Source of the DNA: Branchiostoma lanceolatum
Taxonomy: Eukaryota > Chordata > Leptocardii > Amphioxiformes > Branchiostomatidae
Direction: 5' to 3'
DNA length: 64,000 nucleotides
NCBI RefSeq assembly: GCF_035083965.1
Contig: NC_089735.1
Span: forward strand, 13,576,501 to 13,640,500
Within the stretch, counting starts at the first letter, position 1, and every line of letters begins with the position of its first letter. Both the position numbers and the translations under genes were made by a program. The notes beneath the pieces are model-generated. The model saw nothing but the letters and a program-made list of their open reading frames with translations. It was not told the origin of the DNA and searched no databases. Shown piece by piece: positions 32,697 to 50,768 of this stretch.

Positions 32697-32912
32697 CCGT
32701 AAATGAATTTAAGTTCGCGTGGTTTTTATTTCGTGAGGTGAAAATGGAATGTTCGCGGTGGGGTGAAAATGGAATGTTCGCGGCAGCGCTATAGTTACAT
32801 GCTGCTACAGTGTTCGACAAAAATGTTTGCAGTGGTTTTGAGTTCGCGGTGAAACGGTCGCCGCGAAAACCGCGAACATAAAACCACCGCGAACATTTCT
32901 GCATTTACAGTA
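32697..32912. mobile_element. MITE family 8 (copy 1)
   Basis: Ends ACCGTAAATGAATTTAAGTT and CGAACATTTCTGCATTTACAG. The interior is rich in TTCGCGGTGG and CCACCGCGAAC. Copy 2 is at 47652-47866 in the opposite orientation. A 90-codon minus ORF is a by-product. Confidence 0.85.
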
Positions 32913-33514
32913 CTTTAAAAAAGGCACTTTCTGGTTGTGCTGTAGAAATGACTGGTGTATTTCCAGCCATAGCATGTGGTATCCTGGCACATTTGGAGTT
33001 TTATGGCTCTTCTTTGTATTCTACATAATGTCCTTGTTCGTATGTAAAACAACCTGCTATTCGTTTCGCTGTACGCAATATCAGATTATGTCAATAGATT
33101 TTCATTTTTGCCCCACTTATTCCATTCATATACTGATCATTTCCTAGCAAATAAGTAATTGTCTCATAGCAACATATTTCGTGTTTCAGGCGATGAAATA
33201 TATTTAGCAAGATTATATTTGACAAAAAACGCCAGTAAACACTACGCTGACGATGTCTTAAAAAAACTACACAATTTTTGACATGAAAATTGCATGCATT
33301 GTTTCCGAAGTGTCACCAAACTTAATACATGTATCATATCGTGATATTTGGCCTATATTTGGGCCCCAAACAGAGACAATATTCATTCAACACCGATACG
33401 TGGCGAGTGGATATTCATGACATCGGTAGATTTGAACCAACACGATCGAGAATGTATTGAAATTGTGTTGTTGGTCCCAGACGCATCACCTGACTAAATA
33501 TTGTCGATATAAAT

Positions 33515-33625
33515 GAATAAAAAAGACTCTTTTTACACAACCAAGAGATTGACCATCTGTCACCTTCTTCAAGTCATTTCTGACTGGTTCACATAGTAAT
33601 GCAGCACAGGTTCAGTGACTTACCA
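33515..33625. repeat. Dispersed repeat, family 3 (copy 2)
   Basis: Shares TTTTTACACAACCAAGAGAT and TTCTGACTGGTTCACATAGT with 8079-8260. The middle GTTTCGGTGACC section is deleted here. Confidence 0.65.
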
Positions 33626-34300
33626 ACCTGATGAAACTATTCACGGATGTCGATATAAATGTCTGACTTTCGTATCGGGCATCATCCAAACAATATCGTC
33701 ACCATGGACGGCTATTTTGTAAACTATCCTATGTCAGCACAAAAAATATCCATCAAAAGACCTGCAAGTCCTTCAATGATCTACTCTTTCAATCGTTTCC
33801 TTATATAAACGAAATTTTCACGACTTACCTGAATGATTCCTGAGAAAATGCTGGCAAATCAAGAAGACGAAAGTTTGAATGGACAGACGCGAGTATGTGC
33901 TGCCGCGTTCTGTTAAATCACGGTGTTGGGCAAGGCACTGGTAAGGTTATACATAGCAACGAAAGCCGCATGCGCCTACGCTGGCTTGGCTCTGTTTCGG
34001 CAGTCCCGTCCTTTTGTGTTGTTGCCATGTTCTTCACAATAGCCGTCATACAATCTCCTTCATAATTCATGTGATACGTCTCTCAAAGGACACTGTGTGT
34101 AGCATGAGTCTGTCCTGCAAATCGTCATGCATGGCCGCCCTCTCCACGGCTAAACCTATCGGCATCCAGTCAGTTTGTCCCATACTATATCTCATCTCTA
34201 ACATGTCCGCGTTTTATTTTTCATCCCCATTGTTATTCTATTTCACTTTGCGTTACGGTACATGTACTTCTACGCCTTACAACAAATCCACGGAAGCGTC

Positions 34301-34639
34301 TTAAAAACTCAAACCAAGGAGCTCTAAAACCTCCTTACTCAAACCACTTCCTTTCCATGCCGTTTTGTCAAGACAGAGATCTACAGTATTCCCAAGGAGC
34401 GATTGTTGTAGTTCTCGTAGCGTAACGGCACTAATCGTTAAACAATGCTCAAAGCACAGTTTGTAATGGAATCCTGCCCTGTCTTTGACCGGACGAAACT
34501 GTAGCCGTTGTGCTTGAATGGCCTTCATCTGAATGAACTCCGTATCCCACACCATGCACGCTGTTTGATATCCAAGCAGATGTTTGGGGTGGAAGATCGT
34601 AATGTATTCTAACTGCTGGACTTCTAAGACACGGACCAT
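34301..34639 (-). CDS. Intronless 112-codon ORF between the RD-motif genes, doubtful
   Basis: Opens at MVRVLEVQQLEYITIFHPKH and ends at VLELLGLSF followed by a stop. Amino-acid composition is balanced and not repeat-like, and I recognise no domain. The initiator Met follows GGCAGCTCATAGCCC, so it could also be a 3' exon whose acceptor is the CTCTGGCAG just upstream. No partner exon was found. It could equally be a remnant of a captured gene or chance. The poly-C/poly-G hairpin lies immediately upstream. Confidence 0.2.
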   Translation of the reverse strand: MVRVLEVQQLEYITIFHPKHLLGYQTACMVWDTEFIQMKAIQAQRLQFRPVKDRAGFHYKLCFEHCLTISAVTLRELQQSLLGNTVDLCLDKTAWKGSGLSKEVLELLGLSF

Positions 34640-34665
34640 GGGCTATGAGCTGCCAGAGAAGAAGT

Positions 34666-34742
34666 TATCTCCCCCCCCCCCCAAGCTTTGTTAGAGAGTT
34701 TCTAAACAAAGGTACAGTGTTTTTGGGGGGGGGGGGGGGGGT
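34666..34742. repeat. C-run / G-run hairpin
   Basis: A run of about 14 C and, some 45 bp on, a run of about 18 G flank CAAGCTTTG...CAAAGG, so the ends can pair. The G-run is also a possible quadruplex former. Confidence 0.85.
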
Positions 34743-35144
34743 AGAGAAAAGCGATCATAAAATACTAGTATAAATGGTCTTTATTGACGAAGTTGATAGA
34801 GTTTTAACATATGATTTTGAAGTAAACATGCTCTACAGAGAAAGATAACAAAATTGATAACATTGCCCACATAGTGGACAGCATAATGCATAACAATTCC
34901 AATGTAGCGTACTAGTAATAAAGTCTTTCTCATGCACGTCAAAATGTGTCATATCTCCTTATCATGAGACTGAATGTGATACTTATTTGTGATGCTTCAT
35001 TGGTGTATACACATTTCCGTGTTTATATTGAATATGCTATTGATAATGACAATCATCAAATATGATTATGGAATCTCTTTATAACTTTTGACCTGAGAAA
35101 TATAAAAGCGCGTTTTATTTTGCACTTTCCAGGCAGTAATGTTA

Positions 35145-38100
35145 TCAACGCCAAGAAAATTTGAAAGGCTGGTTGTATGCAGAGCCGTAGGTTGTCTCGA
35201 AACGCATTCTGTTGCCGAAGATATCTTTCCTAGTAGGGACGCTAGAGGGCGCTGTTTCAGGTCGACGCCATAACCGCCTGTCGATGTCAGGATTGGTTGT
35301 TTTGAACTCCATAGGACTAGACCTGAAAGATGACAATGCAAAGCTCAGTTTAGAACTACACGTGTAATGTTGTGGATTCCTCGACAAAATAAGGTCGACA
35401 GCTATGTTCAATAAGCGTTTACATTGTCACAAATATCAACTGACAAAAAGAATATGATAACAAAGGTATCGAAGACTTTTATAGTAAATAAACTTGATGC
35501 CTTGCGTCTTGAAATATAAAAATAATCCGCCCATATCTTCCGTCCTCCCCGCTTAAAGGCATCCAGAGCATTTTATGAGGCTTGGAACTTGAATAAAAAA
35601 CTCCAATTTCTAGTCATTCCTACACATAGTAATTTTCAATAACACTATACAATTACGTAGCGACATTAAAGGAGCAAAGATACGATGTCGTTGTGTGGTG
35701 AGAAATGATAAAAGATCTAAGCCCTAAAAGACTGATCCTGACTGTCCATCACAATTAGCGGTTCGACCAATGAGAGAGTGACTGCATGTTTTAATTTTGC
35801 ATTTCCACGTTTTGACGGAGGTGGGCGGGGCTATATGGTATCGGTCTATTCACACTATGCGTGTGAAACTAAAAGATCACCATGTAGCTTATTTTTGTGC
35901 CGCATTTGAGCACTAGTACTTTTGATGAGAAATCCGCACACAAATGTGGTAAACCGGCTTTAAATGTCAATTTCATAAAGATTATAGCAACTAGAATATT
36001 TCCAGTTTTCAAGCCTCATAAAATGCTCTGGGTGCCTTTAAGATTTACATCGATAGATACACAAGTTGACTTACAGCGCCTTCCACATGTACGACTGGAG
36101 CGTAGGAGGGGGAGGCTTCATACTCATCATCATCTCACGCAACTCAGGAGGGTGACCTGGTAGGGGAAAAAATCACGTGCAGAAATTAGCCTTTTTTTCT
36201 CACCGGGTACAAAAGGACAACAATTAGTTACTGTACTAAAACAGCAGTAGCTAATTGAACTATTTAGCACATATTCATTCAGAGTTTTGGTATAAATCTG
36301 GTGTCCCAGTCCTACCTTAAGTCACTGACGAAAGACAGCGGATGCTGTCTGAAACGTCTGACTGTTTCAAAATTTTATCCAGTTGCTTGAGTAATTATTT
36401 TTGGCGTATCTTACTACCTGGATGTCTAACCTTCATCAACGTATAAAGGAGAACATAATTTCTGGAAAAACTGCATTAGTAGAATCGACATCAAAGACAG
36501 CATAGGACAAACAACCATGTCGATACTTGTCGACTTTGATACAAAGCGCCTACATACTGAGTCATTTCAGTGGGTAGTGCTTTCATGGAGATGTTTCTGA
36601 GAACACTTTTGGTGGAGGTTTAGATCAAAGTTCTCAAATGTTTGAAAAAGACAGACAGACAGGCAGACAGACAGAGAGAAAGAGTGAGAACCTACCGAAA
36701 GCCCAGCGCCTGTCGTAAGACGCCTCGTAAGTAGACTTGGCAGGGTACTTCTGGATCGGTACCCCCCACACGTCACGCTGTACAGCCCGCCGTTCTCCAG
36801 AAGCCGTCACCGGTCGGCCGGTTCTCATCGACTCTTGTGCTCTTTGCTGATAACAACAACAATAATAATAATAATGATAACTTTATTGCAAGTTCATGCC
36901 CGAAGGCTAATTGCAGACAAACAAGTACATGGAAATACATGGGAATCAAAAATAGTTATCTAGTCTACTGTGAAAGTTCTAAGTTAACTAAGGTTGACTA
37001 TGGCTGTGGTTGGGTTTGACTTCTTTTTTGAAGGCAGTGGAAAATGAAGAGACCCACGTTTTGTATCGTAAGTGGGTTTGTTGATTTTAGTAGTGATATG
37101 GATTTTGTATATAACAACAATAACAGAAATTATTTGTAAGTCTTGAATTCAAAACACATGGAAGGAAAACCCTGCACAGAAACCCAGGGAAGACATCCCT
37201 GCACAGAAATCCTAGGGAAGAAACCCTAGCACAGAAAATCCAGGGGGATGAAACACCCCTGTCAAAAAAAGCCCTAGCATATAGGGAGCACGACCTAGAC
37301 AAAAAAGCCAGTGGGAATGACGGTCAATGCCCCCTGTAGATATATGTAACTAGGGAGCACACCCTAGCCAAAAAGCCAGTGGGAATGACCCCTGCAACAA
37401 TATGTAACTGTGTATATTTGTGGAATTGTAAACGTGTAATGTTAATGTGCAGTTATGTTGTGTACTTATGTATCGTTCGAATAGAATTGTGAAAAAAATA
37501 TTCATAAATGAATGTTTCTCCTCTCGTTATACACTTAAAATATGGAAAACTTGTATCTAAGATTCAAGTAGATCAAAATAGACGTCCACATGCAAGGCTT
37601 GAAAAACTTTTTCTGGCCGGTATTTTCCATCCTTCTTTTAATAATATTGATTGATTGATTGATGGTGTTAAACCGTTATAACGTCTATTTCAGCTATTGC
37701 CCTTACTTACTGACGCGCTCAAAAAATCCAACGGCTTATAGGCTTCTCGGCTTATAGGCTGAATTCTATTTCAGAATCTTACTTCTTCAGATGGTTTTAC
37801 TTGAGTTCCCGTTTTTCCCTACCTGTGCATGTTTGATCTGTGCCGGGGCTGTGGTTGGTCTAGCCGGCGCTGTCTGCGGCCGAGGCGTAACACCTTTCCC
37901 TAGAGTAAGACTGAAAATAACAAGAAAACAGAGAACGAACGTTATGAAGCAAAAATCAACAACTGCAATCGTCTACACAACTTGCGATGTGCACCTCTGA
38001 CTGACCTGAAGCCGAAAACCAAAAACAGAAATTTGACTGGAATCTTATAGTTTGTAATCCGCTCCGCCCCTTAGGCTTCGCCAAAAAGGAACACAACTTA

Positions 38101-39035
38101 AACGTTCAATACTGCACGAATACACATTCTGACGACTGCTTGTTACAAAAGTTGGTTTCTTGTATCGTTCTTTGCCAATAATGTAATGTTTTTTAAGTAT
38201 ATGTAAAATCTTGATGTCTAACTGTAAACGAGCCTGTTAATTCAGCCTTGGTTCTGCCACGAGGCCTGTATTTGTTTGCTGAATAAATCTGTCATCTATA
38301 CATACATTTGCTTGATACGTTAAATATTACTGATTGCGTCTTAGAAGATTATAACTCGTTTACGTCCAGCTCAACATTCACAAACTAAAATCACACAGAC
38401 AACGTGCGATATTCTACCTTACATTACATTTTATATTTCCCTCCCGCTAGGGGGAAAGGGGAAATATACTGTGTTCTTTAAGCCTCACTTGTCTCTCGGC
38501 TTGGGTGCGTGGACACGTCCGTATTCGCCCGGCCACACACCTGTTACGTGCTTGCCTTCACGTATAGGGCTGAAACGCGAAGAAAAAATACATGACTTTA
38601 ATTGTATACATACACTGAATTAAATCTTTTTTACTGAGATAGGACAACATATCAATCATATATTCATAAGCACTACGATATAACAGATTACTCAAATACG
38701 CACACGTACTAAGATACGGCACAGTATCACTCATATACGCACAAGTGCTGAGATACGGCACAGCATCACTCATATACAAGTACTAGGATACGATAACGCA
38801 TATACACACAAGTGCATGTACCAAGATACGACAATCGGACAATGTATTGTTCAAATACGCACATGTACATGTATATGTAGCTATTAGATACGGCAAATCA
38901 TATATACACACACAAGTACTAAGATACGAGAGTTACTCATATACGCACAAGTACTAAGATACGATGAAGTATTACTCACTTGTGTTGCACATTATGGCCC
39001 TTGAATTCTCGCAGTTTGATCGATATAGCGCTCAT
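35145..39035 (-). CDS. RD-motif protein B (211 aa), complete, six exons, family not recognised
   Basis: Exons in transcript order are 38980-39035, 38489-38569, 37823-37910, 36696-36846, 36075-36156 and 35145-35322; all are GT/AG and in phase. It starts MSAISIKLREFKGHNVQH, then VTGVWPGEYGRVHAPKPR, a Pro/Thr-rich segment (GVTPRPQTAPARPTTAPA), VQRDVWGVPI and STYEASYDRRWAFG, and a Met/Pro segment. It ends RKDIFGNRMRFETTYGSAYN and PFKFSWR. It therefore has two copies of the RD-[VI]-aromatic-G ... TTY/STY-x-x-[AS]-[FY] unit, where gene A has one. The extra two exons at the 3' end distinguish it from gene A. A 5'UTR intron is likely, because TCTTACAG precedes the start region by about 25 bp. Pattern and charge suggest a cytoskeletal or axonemal small protein, but this is inference. 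Confidence 0.83.
35555..36040. mobile_element. MITE family 5 (copy 2)
   Basis: Ends TTAAAGGCATCCAGAGCATT and AAATGCTCTGGGTGCCTTTAA, interior as in 18986-19480. It fills most of intron 5 of gene B and ends 34 bp from exon 5. Confidence 0.9.
36300..36440 (+). repeat. Dispersed repeat, family 9 (copy 1)
   Basis: GTCACTGACGAAAGACAGCG, GCTGTCTGAAACGTCTGACT and TTATCCAGTTGCTTGAGTAA also occur at 46500-46625 (complement) and 51580-51850. The CAG(A)TGCTG centre is a small hairpin. Confidence 0.65.
36860..37420 (-). mobile_element. LINE 3' end, family L-A, with internal repeats
   Basis: Begins on the plus strand ACTTTATTGCAAGTTCATGC then CCGAAGGCTAATTG, the complement of the L-A tail. It carries the CCCACGTTTTG / AGTGGGTTTG region. 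The 37150-37400 part has irregular units such as AGGGAGCACACCCTAGCCAA and AAAAGCCAGTGGGAATGAC (twice). It is inserted in intron 3 of gene B. Confidence 0.55.
38640..38975. repeat. Minisatellite in intron 1 of gene B
   Basis: Imperfect units of about 40 bp built from CATATACGCACAAGTACTAA and GATACGGCACAGTATCACT, at least seven times. It ends at the exon 1 donor side (38980). Confidence 0.85.
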
Positions 39036-41690
39036 GGTGCTGGATCTGCATTCAGCTCTGTAAGACAAAAAAGGACAGATTCAATTAAAAATTGCTCCAA
39101 TGGGGGAAGTCCTGTTTCTGTGGCTTCTGAAGTTGACGACAATCGGCCACATTACGTACCATTAATGAATCGAAGTAGGTTTTAGTTCTAGCTCCTTACA
39201 GAATGGAAGGTCCCGACTGGTATCTAACGAAAACTTTCCCCCCACACGAACAAAAATCAGTATTTAACCGAAAACTTGGGCCAGTCCGATCAAAATGATC
39301 AATGTCATTATTTGAGAGAGGACATTGTACCCAGGGCAACATATCGTGTCAACAACTTGACCTTCCTAACAAGAATAACACTCCGAACAAAACTTCTTGG
39401 TGGTAGGTTGCCGTCTGAAAGCACCGCCGGTGTTTTTGTAGTCCCTTTGTTTACTCCAGTGTTTACTTTGTACGTGGTAACGCTTGGGCGTTTGGGTGGA
39501 CTTCCGGGTTAGTTTGGCTACTACGTGTTATACTTGTGGTCAATTATTGGTGTAAAATTCTTGTGTTTTTTGTGACATTTTAGATGATTATCAAAATTCA
39601 CATAACCACACTCTTACCCCCATTAATTGTCGACAAAGAATTAATTTTCAGTCAGTCTCGAATCACTCTTCCTTGGTTTTTATAAAGCCTTCGAACTGGT
39701 CGAGTTTACGATGAAAAATCTGTAGACTTTGCTCTTAATCTATCCCTCAGCATGTTTGTGAGTAATTATCCAGCACTCGTAACCGGGCATTACACATTTA
39801 TGCACGCCTAATAGCTTGATTAATGGGCTTAAAATGCCATACAACGTGGTCATTTAACCACATAACTCACCGTGGGGTATAATGGTTTTCTTTCAAGCCA
39901 CACGCTTGTCGTATTAAATATACATCCCGCTTTGAAACATATCATGTGAAAGTGCGAAATGGTTCCCAAACGCTTTTAAATCACTGAAAGTTGATTTTAG
40001 AGTTAAGTAAGGTGTACGCTGAATAGTTGTTTCCCTCGTTTCTTATCATGACATGGTCACAGCTAGCGATGACACGTTGAGTTTATAAATTTTCGGAAAG
40101 GTACCGGCTAAGCTGTCTCTGCTTTTTCTGAAGACAAGGGACACATTTCTTGTAACGTTTGCCATCTTGGGCTGGATAGCAAACAAGGTGTGGTAACTAA
40201 AACATATCAGTTGGGTGTAGTTAGGACAACAAGGATGGGCCTTTGATATCGGGATATTTACACTACACGTCCGCGATTGTTGTGGCTTTTAGCTGATCAA
40301 TTACGACCTGTGTACATTGCAAATCCCCCAAGCAAAACACTCTTTTAAAACTCTGAGCTGAAACTAGTTTGCAAAACTACTACAATTACTAAACCATTAA
40401 AGGGACAAATCAACCGAGCAATATCATATCGATGCTACACTAACAATTGCTGGTCCATATGGCCACATAGGACTGCCTGTCGATAACAACAGAACGGATG
40501 AAATTCCTAGGAGTTTTTAGATGTTTCCGTCGATTTCATCACACGTTAGCACTGTAACACACTGTACAAGAAGACCGAAAACAGGCCACACATGGCACCT
40601 ATGTCTGCGTTTTTGGTGTTTGTAGATATAGTTGTTGCCGACACATTCTATGCAACTGTGTTTTGAGAATGGAATTTATTTGTTTCTTCCGAACACTGAT
40701 TTATTATAGTGGGTTTAACGATAGAATATCCTTATACTTACTATTACGAAGCCAAATCTACCAGATCAAAAGTCTGTACTTGAGAACTTACCTTAACTTC
40801 TTAGTGAGTGGACGCGAAGTAGCACTGCCTCAAGTCATTTTCTTCCCAAATGCCTTGGTGTAGTGAAGTTTCTCAATGAGAATCCTTCCCCCTGGTTTCA
40901 CCACGCTCTACTGAGCACGAAAATCCCTCTTTGAGTAGTCTGAGTGCACATGAATCAACACTCGGTTTGAGTCACCTGAGGGACGGTACATTAGGCATCG
41001 CGGTGGATCGAATTGTGAGGAAAAATCCCAAGCAAACGCACGCAATGGTCCAAAACACGTCATTTGCCTAGAAAAGTGCACTTGAAAGTCTCAAACATTC
41101 ACTATCACGTTTTTGTTTTGGAAGAATTATACAATTTGGAACCTCCCCCAGAGTAAGTCATGGTTTGTCCCGCAGGCGACACGTTCAGTAGCAGGACGCC
41201 GAGACGTAGCCATGGCGACGGGTCGTTTGGCGCATGCCCAGGTCTCCCCCACGTTGCGCTCGGGTTACCATCGCTGGAAAGGTTGCAATTTGTCAATGTC
41301 TTTGTTTCCAAAGCAAAGAAAGGGTCGGGTGGCGTTTAAATGATGAACGTTTCATGTATTCATTATTGCAAGGCCCTTTAAATTGAATTCCACAACATTT
41401 AGAATATGGAATACTCTCTCGTATGTTGTCGAAATGCCAAACGTATACGTATGCCTGTGACATCCATTCATTGGCTTGTTGCCTTTTAAAAAGATAGCTT
41501 TATCGTTTTAAAACGCAGACAGGTAGCTAAGTGCATGTTAGGTTGTCCAAAGAACAGTTAGTCGAACATTGTAGGTATGCTCCCCCAAACCGACAATGTA
41601 ATCTTGAATTATGGCCTAGATTCCCAAAGCTTAATAGTACACAAAATCAAGGAGGTTTTATATTTAAAAAAATCAGCATGAAAGAAAAAT
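39036..41690. other. Intergenic DNA between gene B and macroH2A
   Basis: No supported gene. A minus-strand donor-like AAGTTAAG/GTAAGTTC ends at 40792, possibly a 5'UTR exon of gene B. Upstream of it are short ORFs without splice support. Around 41105-41340 both strands are open for about 70 codons without recognisable protein. Confidence 0.4.
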
Positions 41691-41696
41691 TGCCTT

Positions 41697-42862
41697 TAAT
41701 TACCTTCGCCGAGAAGGTTATGCAGAGGGTAGCGTTTGTTTGTTTGTCTGTCTGTTTGTAGTGGCACAGCATAACTCGAGAATGCCTCGATGGATTGTTT
41801 TGATATTTAGTATGTTGGTAGGTTTTGATGAGACCTAAAAACGATTAGATTTTGGGCCCCCTAGCGACTTCTAACGGTACTGCAGCGGAACTTCCTGTTG
41901 TGATATCTCGTGTTCCGGACATGCTATGGAACTTATTTTTGAGTGGTAGATAGATCTTTGGACAGAGAGTAAGTGGTGTGGGTTTGGGCCCCCTAGCGGC
42001 TTTTTTGGAACTGCAGGAGCAGGTTTTGCATCTGACTTTGAAAGGGAATAACTCAAGAAGGGCTTGATGGATGGTAATGATTTTTGGTAGGTAGATAGCT
42101 TGAGTGATGATGTCCATGATTAGACACTTCTTATGCAAATCAGTATCTAATTTGCATAATTAATGAGGAAAGTTTATACATCCGCCAAATTCCATAATAG
42201 GACTCTGAAACATGTGACATATGTAATTGAGGAAGAGAAAAATATTAATTGATATGAACTATGCAAATGAAGACCTCATTTGCATAATTTATGAGAAAAG
42301 ACTATAACAAGATGGCCTTGATGGATGGTCATAATTTTTGGTATGTGGATAGCTTGTGTGATGCTTAGTATGATTGGACAATAATTATGCAAATCAGATT
42401 CTAATTTGCATAATTAATGAGGCAACTTTAGAAATCCGCTTTGTTCCGTGATATGACTATTCAAATTGTAACTGAGGAAGAGAGGACTGTTAATAGATAG
42501 AAAATATGCAAATGTGGGCCTAATTTGCATACTTAATGGGTAACTTGTATTATTCCACACTGGCAAATGACGGCAATTTCATACATTTAATACTTCTTTT
42601 GTGGCATCGGGAAGTTATATGAATGTTAACATCGTTGAATCAAATTATGTTAATAAGGGCCTCTTCTGCATAATTGATGATAAAAATTAGCATGACCTTC
42701 TTTGTTAAGCTCATAATTTGTTAAGCTGATACTTTGGACATGTTATATTCTAAGACAATCAACTAGTATGATTTATTATTGATGAGAAACACTCCTAATA
42801 CGTCAGTCATAAAGGTTAAAATCATTTGGCGAAGGTATGAGGTCGTGGAACTCTAGTTAGTA
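41697..42862 (+). repeat. CTTCGCC-family repeat, about 1.17 kb, with internal tandem units
   Basis: Starts AATTACCTTCGCCGAGAAGG and ends GGCGAAGGTATGAGGTCGTG, so the tips are weakly inverted. Inside are two or more units of about 250 bp, each with GATGGATGGTAATGATTTTT or its variant, ATGCAAATCAG, and TAATTTGCATAATTAATGAG. The octamer-like ATGCAAAT and ATTTGCAT occur many times. Related pieces are at 5230-5775 and 24395-24590. Confidence 0.75.
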
Positions 42863-43476
42863 AGATATGATAAGAATATTTGATTCAATTCTAACGTTAA
42901 CTATGCAGTTTTTTTCTTTTTGTTTTGAACTGTACCGTTTTCTTCCTTTCTGTTTGCTTTCCCCCTCTCTTCCCTTTTTCATTACGTTGTTGAACCAAAC
43001 TTTTTATTCTTCGGATTCGGCTGGATGTTTGGATTAGGATCTGTCGTTTTGAAAGAAGTCGACAGAAGTCGCTTTTCCAGTGTACGTGACGACACTGCTG
43101 AAACTTGAGGCATGTGTCTTGCATGTCCCGTCTTGTTGTGGCTGGGAGATGCATCATTCTCCAAATTAGTACAAAGGGGCGGGGCCAAACCTTCTTATCT
43201 GCTCTCTGATTGGCTTAGATCTGGAGCAGCTTTTACGTCATCCAGTACGCTTTGCGTCAGCACCCCTTTGATATATAAAGATATTCCTATTCTATGTCCC
43301 ACTATAAATACCGTACTTGGTCGGTAATTCTGGCCTTGCTGATAAGAAATACTAATTTGATATTCTTGTGGGCACAAAAAGGTGTTTATAGAAGATTATT
43401 TATCTGATAAACTGTTTGACTTGACAATGTTGCGGGAGGGAAACCGCAAGACAACACAGCCGCCAGAGGGGGCTCA

Positions 43477-43561
43477 CCTTTGATACAGACCTTGTTTTTA
43501 GAGCGAAGTTCTTCTCATCATCTGCCATTTTCTCGTCTTTAACGCCACACATTTTGGTCAT
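43477..43561 (-). CDS. Possible divergent first exon opposite macroH2A
   Basis: On the minus strand an open frame [18 protein letters not shown] continues [10 protein letters not shown] and meets a consensus donor AAG/GTGAGC at 43476. The internal Met of MADDEK has a strong context (AAAATGG). Its 5' end is only 28 bp from the macroH2A start codon, so it would imply a bidirectional promoter. No second exon was recognised to the left. It may be antisense to a macroH2A 5'UTR. Confidence 0.25.
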
Positions 43562-43588
43562 TATCTCCTGTGCACATTCCTCGGCGGT

Positions 43589-50768
<7,180 letters not shown>

